From: Oscillospiraceae bacterium
GTDB taxonomy: Bacteria; Bacillota; Clostridia; Oscillospirales; Oscillospiraceae
Direction: 5' to 3'
NCBI GenBank assembly: GCA_009780175.1
Contig: WRAO01000022.1
Span: 1-43,890 of the forward strand
DNA: 43,890 nt
Position numbers and translations under genes: made by a program. The notes under the pieces are model-generated. The model was not told the DNA's origin. It made no database searches and saw nothing but the letters and a program-made list of their open reading frames with translations. Shown piece by piece: positions 7,360 through 13,865 of this stretch (positions are counted from its first letter, which is position 1; each line of letters begins with the position of its first letter).

Positions 7360-8262
7360 TTACGGTATCCGCTTGATCTCCGGTTCTAATAAAATTCCCG
7401 TCCGCTGATATACTGTCTCTTGAATATGTTCCATCAGCCGCAGCACATCATCACAAGTGGCCCCGCCGCGGTTGATTACGAATCCCGCGTGCTTTTCCGA
7501 CACCTGCGCCCCGCCGACCACAAAGCCCTTGAGATCCGCTTCTTCGATCAGGGCGGCGGCATAGCCTTCTTTTGGGCGTTTGAACGTACTGCCGCCGCTG
7601 GGCCATTCCAGCGGTTGGCTGGCCTTTCGCCTACCCGCCAGATCGTCCATCTTCGCCTGTATCTCCGCGCGATCTCCTGGCGAAAGTGTAAGTGTCGCGC
7701 CTAGGATAATCGCGTCCGTGTCGCTAAAGCGACTATGCCGATAGGCAAACCCTGCTTCGTCACCCGAAATTGTCCGTTCGACTAGGTTCTCGTCCAGATA
7801 TCGCACTTCAGACACTACTTGAGCCATCTCGCCGCAATAAGCGCCGGCATTCATGTAGATCGCCCCGCCCAACGTCCCCGGGATACCATGGGCAAACTCC
7901 AGTCCGGTCAGTTCGAGGTCCCGCGCCGCAGTCGCGACACGGCTGAGGAGCATCCCGGCAGGGGCGTAGATCGTATGCGCTGACAGTTGCTGTACTTCCG
8001 CCGAAGCGCCGTTCTGCGTCTTGAGCACAACCGCGTCAATCGGCCCATCGTCCGCCAGCAAATTGCTCCCGTTGCCGATTATAATTGGCCGAATCCCAGT
8101 TTCTCGCAAAATCTGAGCCGCCAGGACGATTTCCGCCTCCCCGTTGGGCAACACCATCGCCCGTACCGGGCCGCCGATGCGAAAAGAAGTATGCAGTGCA
8201 AGCGGCTCGCTTTCCAAGACCCGAAGCCCCGCCGCCGTTAGCTCTGCTATAATCACCTGCAT
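7360..8262 (-). CDS. murB: UDP-N-acetylmuramate dehydrogenase (MurB)
   Basis: 300-residue cytoplasmic flavoenzyme that reduces UDP-GlcNAc-enolpyruvate to UDP-MurNAc with NADPH in peptidoglycan precursor synthesis. The FAD-binding domain is visible as HTSFRIGGP, IGNGSNLL and GIPGTLGGAIYMNAGAYCGEM (around residues 120-145). The catalytic serine lies in GGSTFKRP (near 220) and the catalytic glutamate in LLEPEIK near the C-terminus. I chose ATG 8262 because GGAGG lies 9-10 nt upstream; the 27-codon in-frame extension overlaps hprK and has no family residues. It lies 22 nt after hprK and 21 nt before rapZ. Confidence 0.97.
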   Translation of the reverse strand: MQVIIAELTAAGLRVLESEPLALHTSFRIGGPVRAMVLPNGEAEIVLAAQILRETGIRPIIIGNGSNLLADDGPIDAVVLKTQNGASAEVQQLSAHTIYAPAGMLLSRVATAARDLELTGLEFAHGIPGTLGGAIYMNAGAYCGEMAQVVSEVRYLDENLVERTISGDEAGFAYRHSRFSDTDAIILGATLTLSPGDRAEIQAKMDDLAGRRKASQPLEWPSGGSTFKRPKEGYAAALIEEADLKGFVVGGAQVSEKHAGFVINRGGATCDDVLRLMEHIQETVYQRTGILLEPEIKRIP

Positions 8263-8284
8263 ACGCCCGATCCTCCCGCTTTGT

Positions 8285-9229
8285 TTAATCCATGTCTTCC
8301 GCGAAGAATTGATCCAATTGCTGGGTAAACTCAAGGGCCGCATGATAGCCCATCTTTCTCTGCCGGTTGTTCATCGCCGCCACTTCGATCATGACCGCAA
8401 GATTCCGCCCCGGTTTGATCGGCATGGTAATACTGGGCACCTGAATCCCGAGCATCTCCGTATAGGTCAGGTCGATGCCCAGTCTGTCGTAGACCACGTC
8501 GTCTCGCCACTCTTCCACGTGGATCACGAGGTCGATTTGCTCAGTCTGCTTCACCGCGCCTATGCCGAACAGCCGCCGCACGTCGATAATGCCCAGGCCG
8601 CGCAGTTCCATATAATAGCGGATGCTCTCCGGGGCCGTTCCGATCAGAACCGTGTCTGAGGTGCGGCGGATTTCCACCGCGTCGTCAGCAATCAGCCGGT
8701 GCCCGCGTTTAATCAGCTCGATCGCCGCTTCGCTCTTGCCCACACCGCTTTCTCCGGTGAGGTATAGCCCCTCGCCATAGACCTCCACCAGCACTCCGTG
8801 CCGCGTAATCCGGGGCGCGAGCTCCACTTTCAGCCACCCGATGCAGGCCGCCACAAAGTCTGTAGTGTCTCGATCTGTAGAAAACACTGAGACATTCTGC
8901 GCCGCCGCCGCTTCCAGACATTCCGGGAGCACTTCGCTCTTGTGGCAGATCACCAAGGCCGGAATCCCCGTGGAAAATAGGCGCGTGAACGACGCCCGCC
9001 GTGCGTCCGGCTCGAGCCGTTCCACGTAGCTGCTCTCCACCTTGCCCAGAATCTGGATCCGTTCGGCCGCAAAGTGCTCATAAAATCCCGCGAGCGGAAG
9101 CCCCGGCCGGAAGAGGTCCGCGGTGCAGATCTCCACCATGTCATAATCAGACGATTTGTGGAGGATTTGCAGTTCAAAATGCTCGACGAGCCTCGATAGT
9201 TTGATGCTGTATTTCTTTTGCAATCCCAT
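8285..9229 (-). CDS. hprK: HPr kinase/phosphorylase
   Basis: 314-residue bifunctional kinase/phosphorylase that phosphorylates HPr on Ser46 in response to glycolytic state and so controls catabolite repression and PTS uptake. Walker A GESGVGKSE lies near residue 155, followed by ELIKRGHRLIADD. The C-terminal signature PIKPGRNLAVMIEVAAMN is intact. ATG 9229 is preceded by AGGGTGA; an upstream in-frame TTG at 9247 is weaker. It is first in the operon, and a good promoter lies about 40 nt upstream, so the downstream cell-wall and replication genes are probably expressed from it. Confidence 0.97.
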   Translation of the reverse strand: MGLQKKYSIKLSRLVEHFELQILHKSSDYDMVEICTADLFRPGLPLAGFYEHFAAERIQILGKVESSYVERLEPDARRASFTRLFSTGIPALVICHKSEVLPECLEAAAAQNVSVFSTDRDTTDFVAACIGWLKVELAPRITRHGVLVEVYGEGLYLTGESGVGKSEAAIELIKRGHRLIADDAVEIRRTSDTVLIGTAPESIRYYMELRGLGIIDVRRLFGIGAVKQTEQIDLVIHVEEWRDDVVYDRLGIDLTYTEMLGIQVPSITMPIKPGRNLAVMIEVAAMNNRQRKMGYHAALEFTQQLDQFFAEDMD

Positions 9230-9265
9230 TGTGTTCACCCTATGCAAGCATGCCCGATTTGTTTC

Positions 9266-9294
9266 ATTGTATCACGAATTCCTTAGAAAAGCAA
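9266..9294 (-). promoter_or_regulatory. hprK: Promoter of the hprK-murB-rapZ-whiA operon
   Basis: On the minus strand, -35 TTGCTT (9294-9289), a 17-nt spacer and -10 TACAAT (9271-9266). The start would fall near 9259, leaving a leader of about 30 nt before the hprK ATG. Confidence 0.65.
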
Positions 9295-9344
9295 AGGCTT
9301 TGGGTGTTTTTGTTTTCCGTCTCCGCAGGATTCTGTCATTGGCC

Positions 9345-9380
9345 CGAGGGCATTTGTGTCGCTTTTGTAGGGACTGTACG
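9345..9380 (+). repeat. Mosaic intergenic repeat, copy D (fragment)
   Basis: ATTTGTGTCGCTTT at 9353-9366 is identical to 995-1008 in copy A, with a looser match continuing for about 15 nt. The rest of module M is absent. The surrounding 9295-9400 is otherwise non-coding, between two divergent genes. Confidence 0.5.
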
Positions 9381-9403
9381 CCGGGGGCCTCATTTGTGTT
9401 GAT

Positions 9404-9432
9404 TTGCATAGAAATCCCTCCTTACATATGGT
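9404..9432 (+). promoter_or_regulatory. Possible promoter for the alkC-like gene
   Basis: TTGCAT (9404-9409), a 17-nt spacer and TATGGT (9427-9432). A neighbouring TAGAAT at 9432-9437 could be an alternative -10 but lacks a well-spaced -35. Both hexamers are imperfect, so this is tentative. Confidence 0.35.
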
Positions 9433-9473
9433 AGAATGATCGAGAACCAACCCTATCGAAAAGGAGACTTCCC

Positions 9474-10574
9474 ATGCCAGACCTGCTCAAAGACATGTAT
9501 AATCCCGAGTCCATACAGAAACTCGCCTCAGATATCCGGGCAGTCTACCCTGCATTCCAAACCGATACGTTCCTAACGTCGGTTCTAGACGAAACCTGGT
9601 CCACCCTGGAACTCAAAGCCAGGGGCCGACAAATTAGTATAGCCTTGGGCAAATACTTGCCGGCAGACTATAGCGAAGCGATTGGCATCATCGATCAAAT
9701 CGTCATGAATTACGGCACCTGGCTAGACGGCTTCTTTGCCATGGTTTTCCCAGATTTCGTCGAGGTCCACGGGCAAGACGAAGCGCATTGGGACATCTCC
9801 CTCGCCGCCTTGGAGCGATACACGCAATACGCCTCCGCGGAGTTTGCCGTAAGACCCTTCCTCATCCAGGACCAGGACCGCATGATGGCGCAGATGGCTG
9901 CCTGGTCGAAGCACGAAAACGACTCTGTCCGCAGGCTCGCCAGCGAAGGATGCCGCCCCGCGCTCCCGTGGGGGCAGGCATTAAACAGTTTCAAACAAGA
10001 CCCCACCCCCATTTTGCCAATCTTAGAGCAACTCAAGACCGATCCGTCCATCTGGGTCCGCAAGAGTGTCGCCAACAATCTAAACGACATTTCAAAAACG
10101 CACCCGGATTTGGTCGCAACGCTCGCAAAGAAGTGGTCCGGCAAACATGAACACACAGACTGGATCATTAAGCACGGGTGCAGAACACTCCTGAAACAGG
10201 GCAACCGCGCCGTATTGGCGCTGTTTGGATATGATGGCGCCGCTTCCGTAGACATCCAAAACCTCACGCTTGAGGCAAGCTCTATTTCACGCGGAGAGTC
10301 GATTGCCTTCTCCTTCTCGCTTACGGCAAAGGAGCCGATTAAGGTGAGGCTGGAATACGGCGTCGACTATGTAAAAGCCAATGGGAAGCGGAGTAGAAAA
10401 ATCTTCCAAATCTCAGAAGTTACCTGTAAAAAGAACGAGCAGCGGGCCTATACACGAAACCATTCTTTTGCAGATGTCAGTGTTCGAAAACACTATCCCG
10501 GCCTCCACTCGATTACACTGATCGTCAACGGCATAGAACAGGGAACTTTAGATTTTGAACTGCGCGCAGACTAG
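9474..10574 (+). CDS. AlkC-type DNA alkylation repair glycosylase with C-terminal Ig-like domain
   Basis: 366-residue member of the AlkC/AlkD HEAT-like-repeat glycosylases, which remove cationic alkyl bases such as 3-methyladenine without base flipping. The family core is visible: MAAWSKHENDSVRRLASEGCRP, then SIWVRKSVANNLNDISKTHPD, then TDWIIKHGCRTLLKQGN, which are helical repeats with conserved Arg, Asn and Trp. After about residue 255 the sequence turns to beta-rich segments (SISRGESIAFSFSL, KVRLEYGVDYVKANG, HSITLIVNG). This matches the Ig-like domain described for Pseudomonas AlkC and explains the extra length over AlkD. The start ATG follows AAGGAGA. A GNAT gene begins 14 nt after the stop, so the two are probably co-transcribed. 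Confidence 0.88.
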   Translation: MPDLLKDMYNPESIQKLASDIRAVYPAFQTDTFLTSVLDETWSTLELKARGRQISIALGKYLPADYSEAIGIIDQIVMNYGTWLDGFFAMVFPDFVEVHGQDEAHWDISLAALERYTQYASAEFAVRPFLIQDQDRMMAQMAAWSKHENDSVRRLASEGCRPALPWGQALNSFKQDPTPILPILEQLKTDPSIWVRKSVANNLNDISKTHPDLVATLAKKWSGKHEHTDWIIKHGCRTLLKQGNRAVLALFGYDGAASVDIQNLTLEASSISRGESIAFSFSLTAKEPIKVRLEYGVDYVKANGKRSRKIFQISEVTCKKNEQRAYTRNHSFADVSVRKHYPGLHSITLIVNGIEQGTLDFELRAD

Positions 10575-10588
10575 AGAGGATATTTTTT

Positions 10589-11149
10589 ATGATAAAAGGA
10601 AGCAAAATCGAACTAGTCCCAGCGACCTTAGACGACAGGCAAAACATCTATGACTGGTGCTTCCATTCCGAAACCACAAAGTTCCACGCCGGATCAGATT
10701 ACCCAGATGTACCCATTCCAACTTTCGAAGAATTTTATGAAGACTATGTTGACTATTTCTTCACCGGCTCAGCCCCGCAAGACGGAAGGGGCTTCCTGAT
10801 CCTGCATAGTCAAGAACCGATCGGCTTCATCAGCTATTCCTCCTATCACCTGAAGCCGCAAAAAGCAGAGCTCGACATTTGGATGAGTTGTGAAGCCAAC
10901 TGCGGAAAGGGCTGCGGCACAGACGCGATTGTTGCTCTGGGAGAGTACCTCAATCAAGCGCTGGACATCCAAGAACTAATCATGCGCCCGTCTATCAAGA
11001 ATACAAACGCAATCAAGTCCTATAAAAAAGCAGGCCTCGTGGAATCCAACATGCCCGCAGACGCATATATGCTGGATGAATACATAGCCCTCCACGGAGA
11101 CGGCGAATACGGCACAGATGGGACCGTTCTATTAATCAAGCAGTTCTGA
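10589..11149 (+). CDS. GNAT-family N-acetyltransferase (RimJ/RimL-like)
   Basis: 186-residue single-domain GNAT. The acetyl-CoA binding motif A appears as MSCEANCGKGCGTDAI near residues 98-113, and the C-terminal motif B region as IKNTNAIKSYKKAGL. This layout resembles the RimJ/RimL and aminoglycoside 6'-acetyltransferase group, but the substrate cannot be read from sequence. The start ATG has AGAGGA upstream. It directly follows the AlkC-type gene by 14 nt, suggesting co-transcription. Its stop overlaps the edge of a mosaic repeat at 11150. Confidence 0.85.
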   Translation: MIKGSKIELVPATLDDRQNIYDWCFHSETTKFHAGSDYPDVPIPTFEEFYEDYVDYFFTGSAPQDGRGFLILHSQEPIGFISYSSYHLKPQKAELDIWMSCEANCGKGCGTDAIVALGEYLNQALDIQELIMRPSIKNTNAIKSYKKAGLVESNMPADAYMLDEYIALHGDGEYGTDGTVLLIKQF

Positions 11150-11225
11150 GCACAACCGCCGCACATTCAATCAAACTCACCGCACAAAAGCTCCTTTTCT
11201 AAAGGAGTTGTCAGGCGGAACCACA
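11150..11225 (-). repeat. Mosaic intergenic repeat, copy B, module M (inverted, rearranged)
   Basis: Read on the minus strand this begins GTGGTTCCGCCTGAC and ends with TTTTGTGCGGTGAG and AATGTGCGGCGGTTGT. These match the two ends of module M in copy A. The middle of the module is replaced by a short CTCCTTT/AAAGGAG hairpin. It is inverted relative to the adjoining core module. Confidence 0.7.
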
Positions 11226-11244
11226 ACCCCTAAACACACATAAG

Positions 11245-11412
11245 TAAAAAGTCAAAAAAGAAGAGATTTTCAAGAGAAACCGTATGGTTTCTCTTGAATC
11301 GCTTTTTGCCTATTTTTTGACGAAACAAAAAGTAGGTCGCCTTCGGCGACACCAAGCGCAGGGCAGCCAGTCCCTGGTAAAAATAACCCACTAGCCCCCG
11401 CAAGACAAAACA
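11245..11412 (+). repeat. Mosaic intergenic repeat, copy B, core module
   Basis: The same three hairpins as at 1115-1281. TTCAAGAGAAACC/GGTTTCTCTTGAA lies at 11269-11281 and 11286-11298 with loop GTAT. CCTATTTTTTG/CAAAAAGTAGG lies at 11309-11319 and 11326-11336. GTCGCC/GGCGAC around TTC lies at 11336-11350. Flanking bases on both sides also align with copy A. Confidence 0.85.
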
Positions 11413-11447
11413 AAAAGAGCCGTCCCCACCAGGGGACAGCCCTTTTC
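11412..11447. terminator. Terminator of the rpsF-ssb-rpsR operon (probably bidirectional)
   Basis: Hairpin with inner stem GTCCCC/GGGGAC (11422-11427, 11432-11437). An outer A-rich left arm and a T-rich right arm (GCCCTTTT) flank it. On the minus strand a T5 run ends it, 18 nt after the rpsR stop. Confidence 0.75.
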
Positions 11448-11464
11448 CCAAAAACAAAAACCAA

Positions 11465-11728
11465 TCAGTCCGTTACATACGGAATCAAAACCACCTGCCG
11501 CGCTTGCTTAATGGCAACAGTGAGTTGTCGCTGATGCCCGGCGCAAACACCTGTGGTTCTGCGGGGCAGAATTTTGCTCCGCTCGGACATGAACTTCTTC
11601 AGACGGTTGATGTCCTTATAGTCAATGTGCTGACATTTGTCCACACAAAACTGGCAAACCTTGCGACGCTTCCGGCCCCCGCCGGCGCGACCGCCTTTCA
11701 TGTCTCTTTGCTCTTTTTGCTCGTACAT
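11465..11728 (-). CDS. rpsR: 30S ribosomal protein S18 (zinc-ribbon form)
   Basis: 87-residue bS18. The family core [43 protein letters not shown] is complete. CQFCVDKC near the N-terminus plus Cys and His in GVCAGHQ indicate the Cys-containing, zinc-binding form, as opposed to the Cys-less paralogue made under zinc starvation. ATG 11728 has GGAGGG 8-9 nt upstream. It is the last gene of rpsF-ssb-rpsR. S18 pairs with S6 on the 30S platform. Confidence 0.97.
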   Translation of the reverse strand: MYEQKEQRDMKGGRAGGGRKRRKVCQFCVDKCQHIDYKDINRLKKFMSERSKILPRRTTGVCAGHQRQLTVAIKQARQVVLIPYVTD

Positions 11729-11793
11729 TCGGATTACCCTCCTATCCTAAATAGTTTTTTGTAGGAACGCACCGTGTGCGTCATCAAATCTTA

Positions 11794-12255
11794 CTAGAAC
11801 GGCAACTCGCCGTCGTCATCGTCCAACTCGGCAAAATCCGAGCCTGCGACGGGTGCGCCATAGCCCGCGTCAATCGGGGGCGCGTCCTTGTCGGAGAAGC
11901 GGCCATATCCGCCGCCACCGCTCGTACCGGTGTCTTGTTTCGATCCGGTAAAGTAGGCCTGTTCCACGATTACTTCCGTGCTCCAGCGCTTGTTGCCCTC
12001 TTTGTCTTGCCATTCGCGCACTTGCAGGCTGCCCTGCACAGCGATCATCGCGCCTTTGGCAAAATACTTTGAGATAAATTCCGCCGTACCCCGCCAGGCG
12101 ACACAGTCGATAAAATCGGCCTGCCGCTCGTTGGTATCCTTGCTGACGAACCGCCGATTTACAGCGACGGTAAACCGCACCACAGGGATTCCGGACGGCG
12201 TATTGCGCAGTTCCGGGTCTCGGGCCAGGCGGCCCATCAAAACCACATGGTTCAT
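11794..12255 (-). CDS. ssb: Single-stranded DNA-binding protein
   Basis: 153-residue SSB. The OB-fold covers residues 1-105 (MNHVVLMGRLARDPELR, VVRFTVAVNR, FIDCVAWRGTAEFI, GAMIAVQGSLQVREW). A glycine-rich linker and the acidic tail DDDDGELPF, which docks repair and replication proteins, follow. It starts 11 nt after rpsF, within the usual S6-SSB-S18 operon. Confidence 0.98.
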   Translation of the reverse strand: MNHVVLMGRLARDPELRNTPSGIPVVRFTVAVNRRFVSKDTNERQADFIDCVAWRGTAEFISKYFAKGAMIAVQGSLQVREWQDKEGNKRWSTEVIVEQAYFTGSKQDTGTSGGGGYGRFSDKDAPPIDAGYGAPVAGSDFAELDDDDGELPF

Positions 12256-12266
12256 GCGTGTCCCTC

Positions 12267-12563
12267 CTACGCCGGGCGGACGGTAATCAGCGAACGCAGA
12301 ATGCCGTCCGTGATACCCATGACGCGGTCGAGCTCTTTCGGGAACCCGGGCACGGACGTGAACTTCACAAGGAAGTAGTGGCCATCGGTGATGTAGTCGA
12401 TCTCATAAGCGAGCTTACGCTTGCCCATGTCTTCCACTTCCTCCAACGTGCCGTTTGCCTCGATGAGACTTTTGAACTTGCCAAATGTCTCTTGGACACC
12501 CTCTTCCCCGAGCGCGGGATTGAAGATGACCATCAGTTCGTACTTTTCACTAACTTTTGCCAT
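12267..12563 (-). CDS. rpsF: 30S ribosomal protein S6
   Basis: 98-residue bS6, starting MAKVSEKYELMVIFNP, with MGKRKLAYEIDYITDGHYFLVKF in the middle. I chose ATG 12563 because a near-perfect AGAAGGAGGTG lies just upstream; the longer in-frame reading runs through the leader structure. First gene of rpsF-ssb-rpsR. In many bacteria the S6:S18 complex binds its own mRNA leader and represses it, and a structured leader is present here. Confidence 0.97.
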   Translation of the reverse strand: MAKVSEKYELMVIFNPALGEEGVQETFGKFKSLIEANGTLEEVEDMGKRKLAYEIDYITDGHYFLVKFTSVPGFPKELDRVMGITDGILRSLITVRPA

Positions 12564-12580
12564 ATCTTGCACCTCCTTCT

Positions 12581-12638
12581 GGACTATGGCCCCCAATCTT
12601 CGTCGGGAGCAAGGATAGCCCCGGCACATCGCCAGAGC
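12581..12638 (-). promoter_or_regulatory. Structured rpsF leader, candidate S6:S18 autoregulatory RNA
   Basis: The leader can form an upstream stem GCTCTGGC/GCCGGGGC (plus-strand positions 12631-12638 and 12618-12625, 5-nt loop). Alternatively it forms a nested pair: GGGCTAT/ATAGTCC (12615-12621 and 12581-12587) enclosing GCTCCC/GGGGGC (12605-12610 and 12589-12594). The two share the GGGC at 12618-12621, so they exclude each other. The second ends next to the Shine-Dalgarno. Known S6:S18 leader motifs use a CCG triplet; CCG occurs here in the upstream arm and in the inner loop. Function is inferred. Confidence 0.5.
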
Positions 12639-12644
12639 TTAATC

Positions 12645-12672
12645 ATTATACACGCTTTTTCTCGTTTGTCAA
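12645..12672 (-). promoter_or_regulatory. rpsF: Consensus promoter of rpsF-ssb-rpsR
   Basis: On the minus strand, a perfect -35 TTGACA (12672-12667), a 16-nt spacer and a perfect -10 TATAAT (12650-12645). The start is expected near 12638, exactly at the foot of the leader stem. Confidence 0.85.
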
Positions 12673-12705
12673 GGAAGACTTGCTGTTTGCGTGAACAAAA
12701 CGAGA

Positions 12706-12747
12706 CAAGCAAAAGCGCGGGGCAGAGGATACCCCACGCTTTGCTTG
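12706..12747 (-). terminator. Long hairpin terminator after the queD-like gene
   Basis: Extended stem in which CAAGCAAA and GCGCGGGG on the left pair with CCCCACGC and TTTGCTTG on the right, with one mismatch and one bulged A. It lies 23 nt after the queD-like stop. The minus-strand 3' arm is T-rich (GCTTTTGCTTG) and a TTTTG follows a few bases on. Confidence 0.6.
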
Positions 12748-12769
12748 TTCGATTTCAGTTTCCCTCGCC

Positions 12770-13261
12770 TTAGAACTCTTTGCTTGCAGCATTCATCAGC
12801 GAAGAACGCATCGTGATTTTCTTGATCGGCATCTTATCTTTCAACAGCGCGTGGAAGAGCTCGCACAGATTCTCACAAGTGGATACTTTCTTGGTGACGA
12901 CAATTCTATATTCCGGATAAGACCAAGCGAGTTCGTGGTCTATTTTTTTCAACGGCACACAGTGCGCAGGGTCGTTCACAATCCCATTCTTTTCGTACGT
13001 CTCAAGAACTGCGTCCAGAAGGGGGTCGCCCTCTTGGAACAGGGTTGCGTGGTGGAAATGGTCAACCACCTCCCACGCTTTTTTGAGTCCGTCTTTACAA
13101 GCATGCGCGAAACCGGTGACGGGGTCTACATCATCTTCCAGTTCAATGGTCAACAGGCCTGAATGCCCGTGTAGATGTTTTGCTTCTCTCTCCCAGTTCA
13201 TAAAGCGATGCGCGTATTGAAAGTCAAGGTTTACGATAGATCTGTATTTGTTGTTTTCCAT
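12770..13261 (-). CDS. QueD/PTPS-like protein lacking the catalytic cysteine
   Basis: 163-residue member of the 6-pyruvoyl-tetrahydropterin synthase / 6-carboxytetrahydropterin synthase fold. Zinc ligands are visible as YAHRF (near residue 18) and HLHGHSG (near 29-35), followed by VDHFHHATLF. In QueD a catalytic Cys stands four residues before HGH (CxxxHGH). Here that position is Ala, and a Glu stands one residue earlier, a spacing reminiscent of PTPS-III proteins that replace dihydroneopterin aldolase in folate synthesis. The C-terminal Glu-Thr of QueD is also not evident (MRSSLMN instead). At 163 residues it is longer than QueD (about 120), with an insertion in the middle. It starts 27 nt after a Fur-family gene and has AAGGAGA before its ATG. 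Both genes are AT-richer than their neighbours. Whether it serves queuosine, folate or something else is unknown. Confidence 0.75.
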   Translation of the reverse strand: MENNKYRSIVNLDFQYAHRFMNWEREAKHLHGHSGLLTIELEDDVDPVTGFAHACKDGLKKAWEVVDHFHHATLFQEGDPLLDAVLETYEKNGIVNDPAHCVPLKKIDHELAWSYPEYRIVVTKKVSTCENLCELFHALLKDKMPIKKITMRSSLMNAASKEF

Positions 13262-13288
13262 GTTAGTTTCTCCTTCTTATTTGTTGTG

Positions 13289-13660
13289 TTATATAGACTC
13301 GCAGTCTGTACACAGGCCGCGTAGTGTTAGCTCCGCTTTCGTGATATGTAATGCGCCGAACGAGGTCAGCGTTGCGTTCAAGTCAAAATCCAGCAAATCA
13401 ATCAGCTTTCTGCATCTGTCACAGACAAAGTGAACATGTTCTTTGTTTCTGTGGTCAAACCGCATCGCTCCGTCAAAAATCCCGGCCGTTGAAATTTCTC
13501 CGTTTTCCGCCGCGCCGGCAAGATTTCTGTACACCGTTGCTTTGCTGATGGTCGGGTGTGTTTTTGCAACGTACAAATACACCTCTTCTGCCGTCGGATG
13601 GTTTGCAAGCTTATGAATCGCGTCTAATATGATCTGTCTTTGCACCGTATTTCGTTTCAA
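13289..13660 (-). CDS. Fur-family transcriptional regulator (PerR-like)
   Basis: 123-residue Fur-family metalloregulator. A winged helix-turn-helix (HPTAEEVYLYVAKTHPTISKATVYRNL, about residues 17-45) is followed by the metal-sensing and dimerisation half with MRFDHRNKEHVHFVCDRC and LCTDC. The two CxxC pairs are the structural zinc site. The Asp of RFD and the HVH resemble PerR, but I cannot separate PerR, Fur and Zur safely. The only plausible start is TTG 13660; AAAGGA lies about 12 nt upstream. It precedes a PTPS-like gene by 27 nt, so that gene is probably under its control. A symmetric element overlaps its own promoter. Confidence 0.9.
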   Translation of the reverse strand: MKRNTVQRQIILDAIHKLANHPTAEEVYLYVAKTHPTISKATVYRNLAGAAENGEISTAGIFDGAMRFDHRNKEHVHFVCDRCRKLIDLLDFDLNATLTSFGALHITKAELTLRGLCTDCESI

Positions 13661-13681
13661 TACAATTCCCGTCCTTTTTAT

Positions 13682-13721
13682 TGATATTTATTACTATATA
13701 GAATTTAATATCATTTGTCAA
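13682..13721 (-). promoter_or_regulatory. Promoter of the fur-like gene with overlapping inverted repeat
   Basis: On the minus strand, -35 TTGACA (13721-13716), a 17-nt spacer and -10 TATAGT (13698-13693). An inverted repeat TGATATT (13682-13688) / AATATCA (13707-13713) with an 18-nt spacer overlaps the -10 and the spacer, as expected for autoregulation by a Fur-family protein. The operator role is inference; the arms do not match the PerR or Fur consensus closely. Confidence 0.55.
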
Positions 13722-13865
13722 TCGTTTTTTATAAAATATGTTTCCAGATAGTTCCGCAATAGCCGCATGCGTTTTCACACGCTTCGCACGGACTTTCTTT
13801 TTAATGCCGCCTATGATACACTAAGGAAACAATACATGCCACCCGGCAGAAACGGAGCAAGACGC

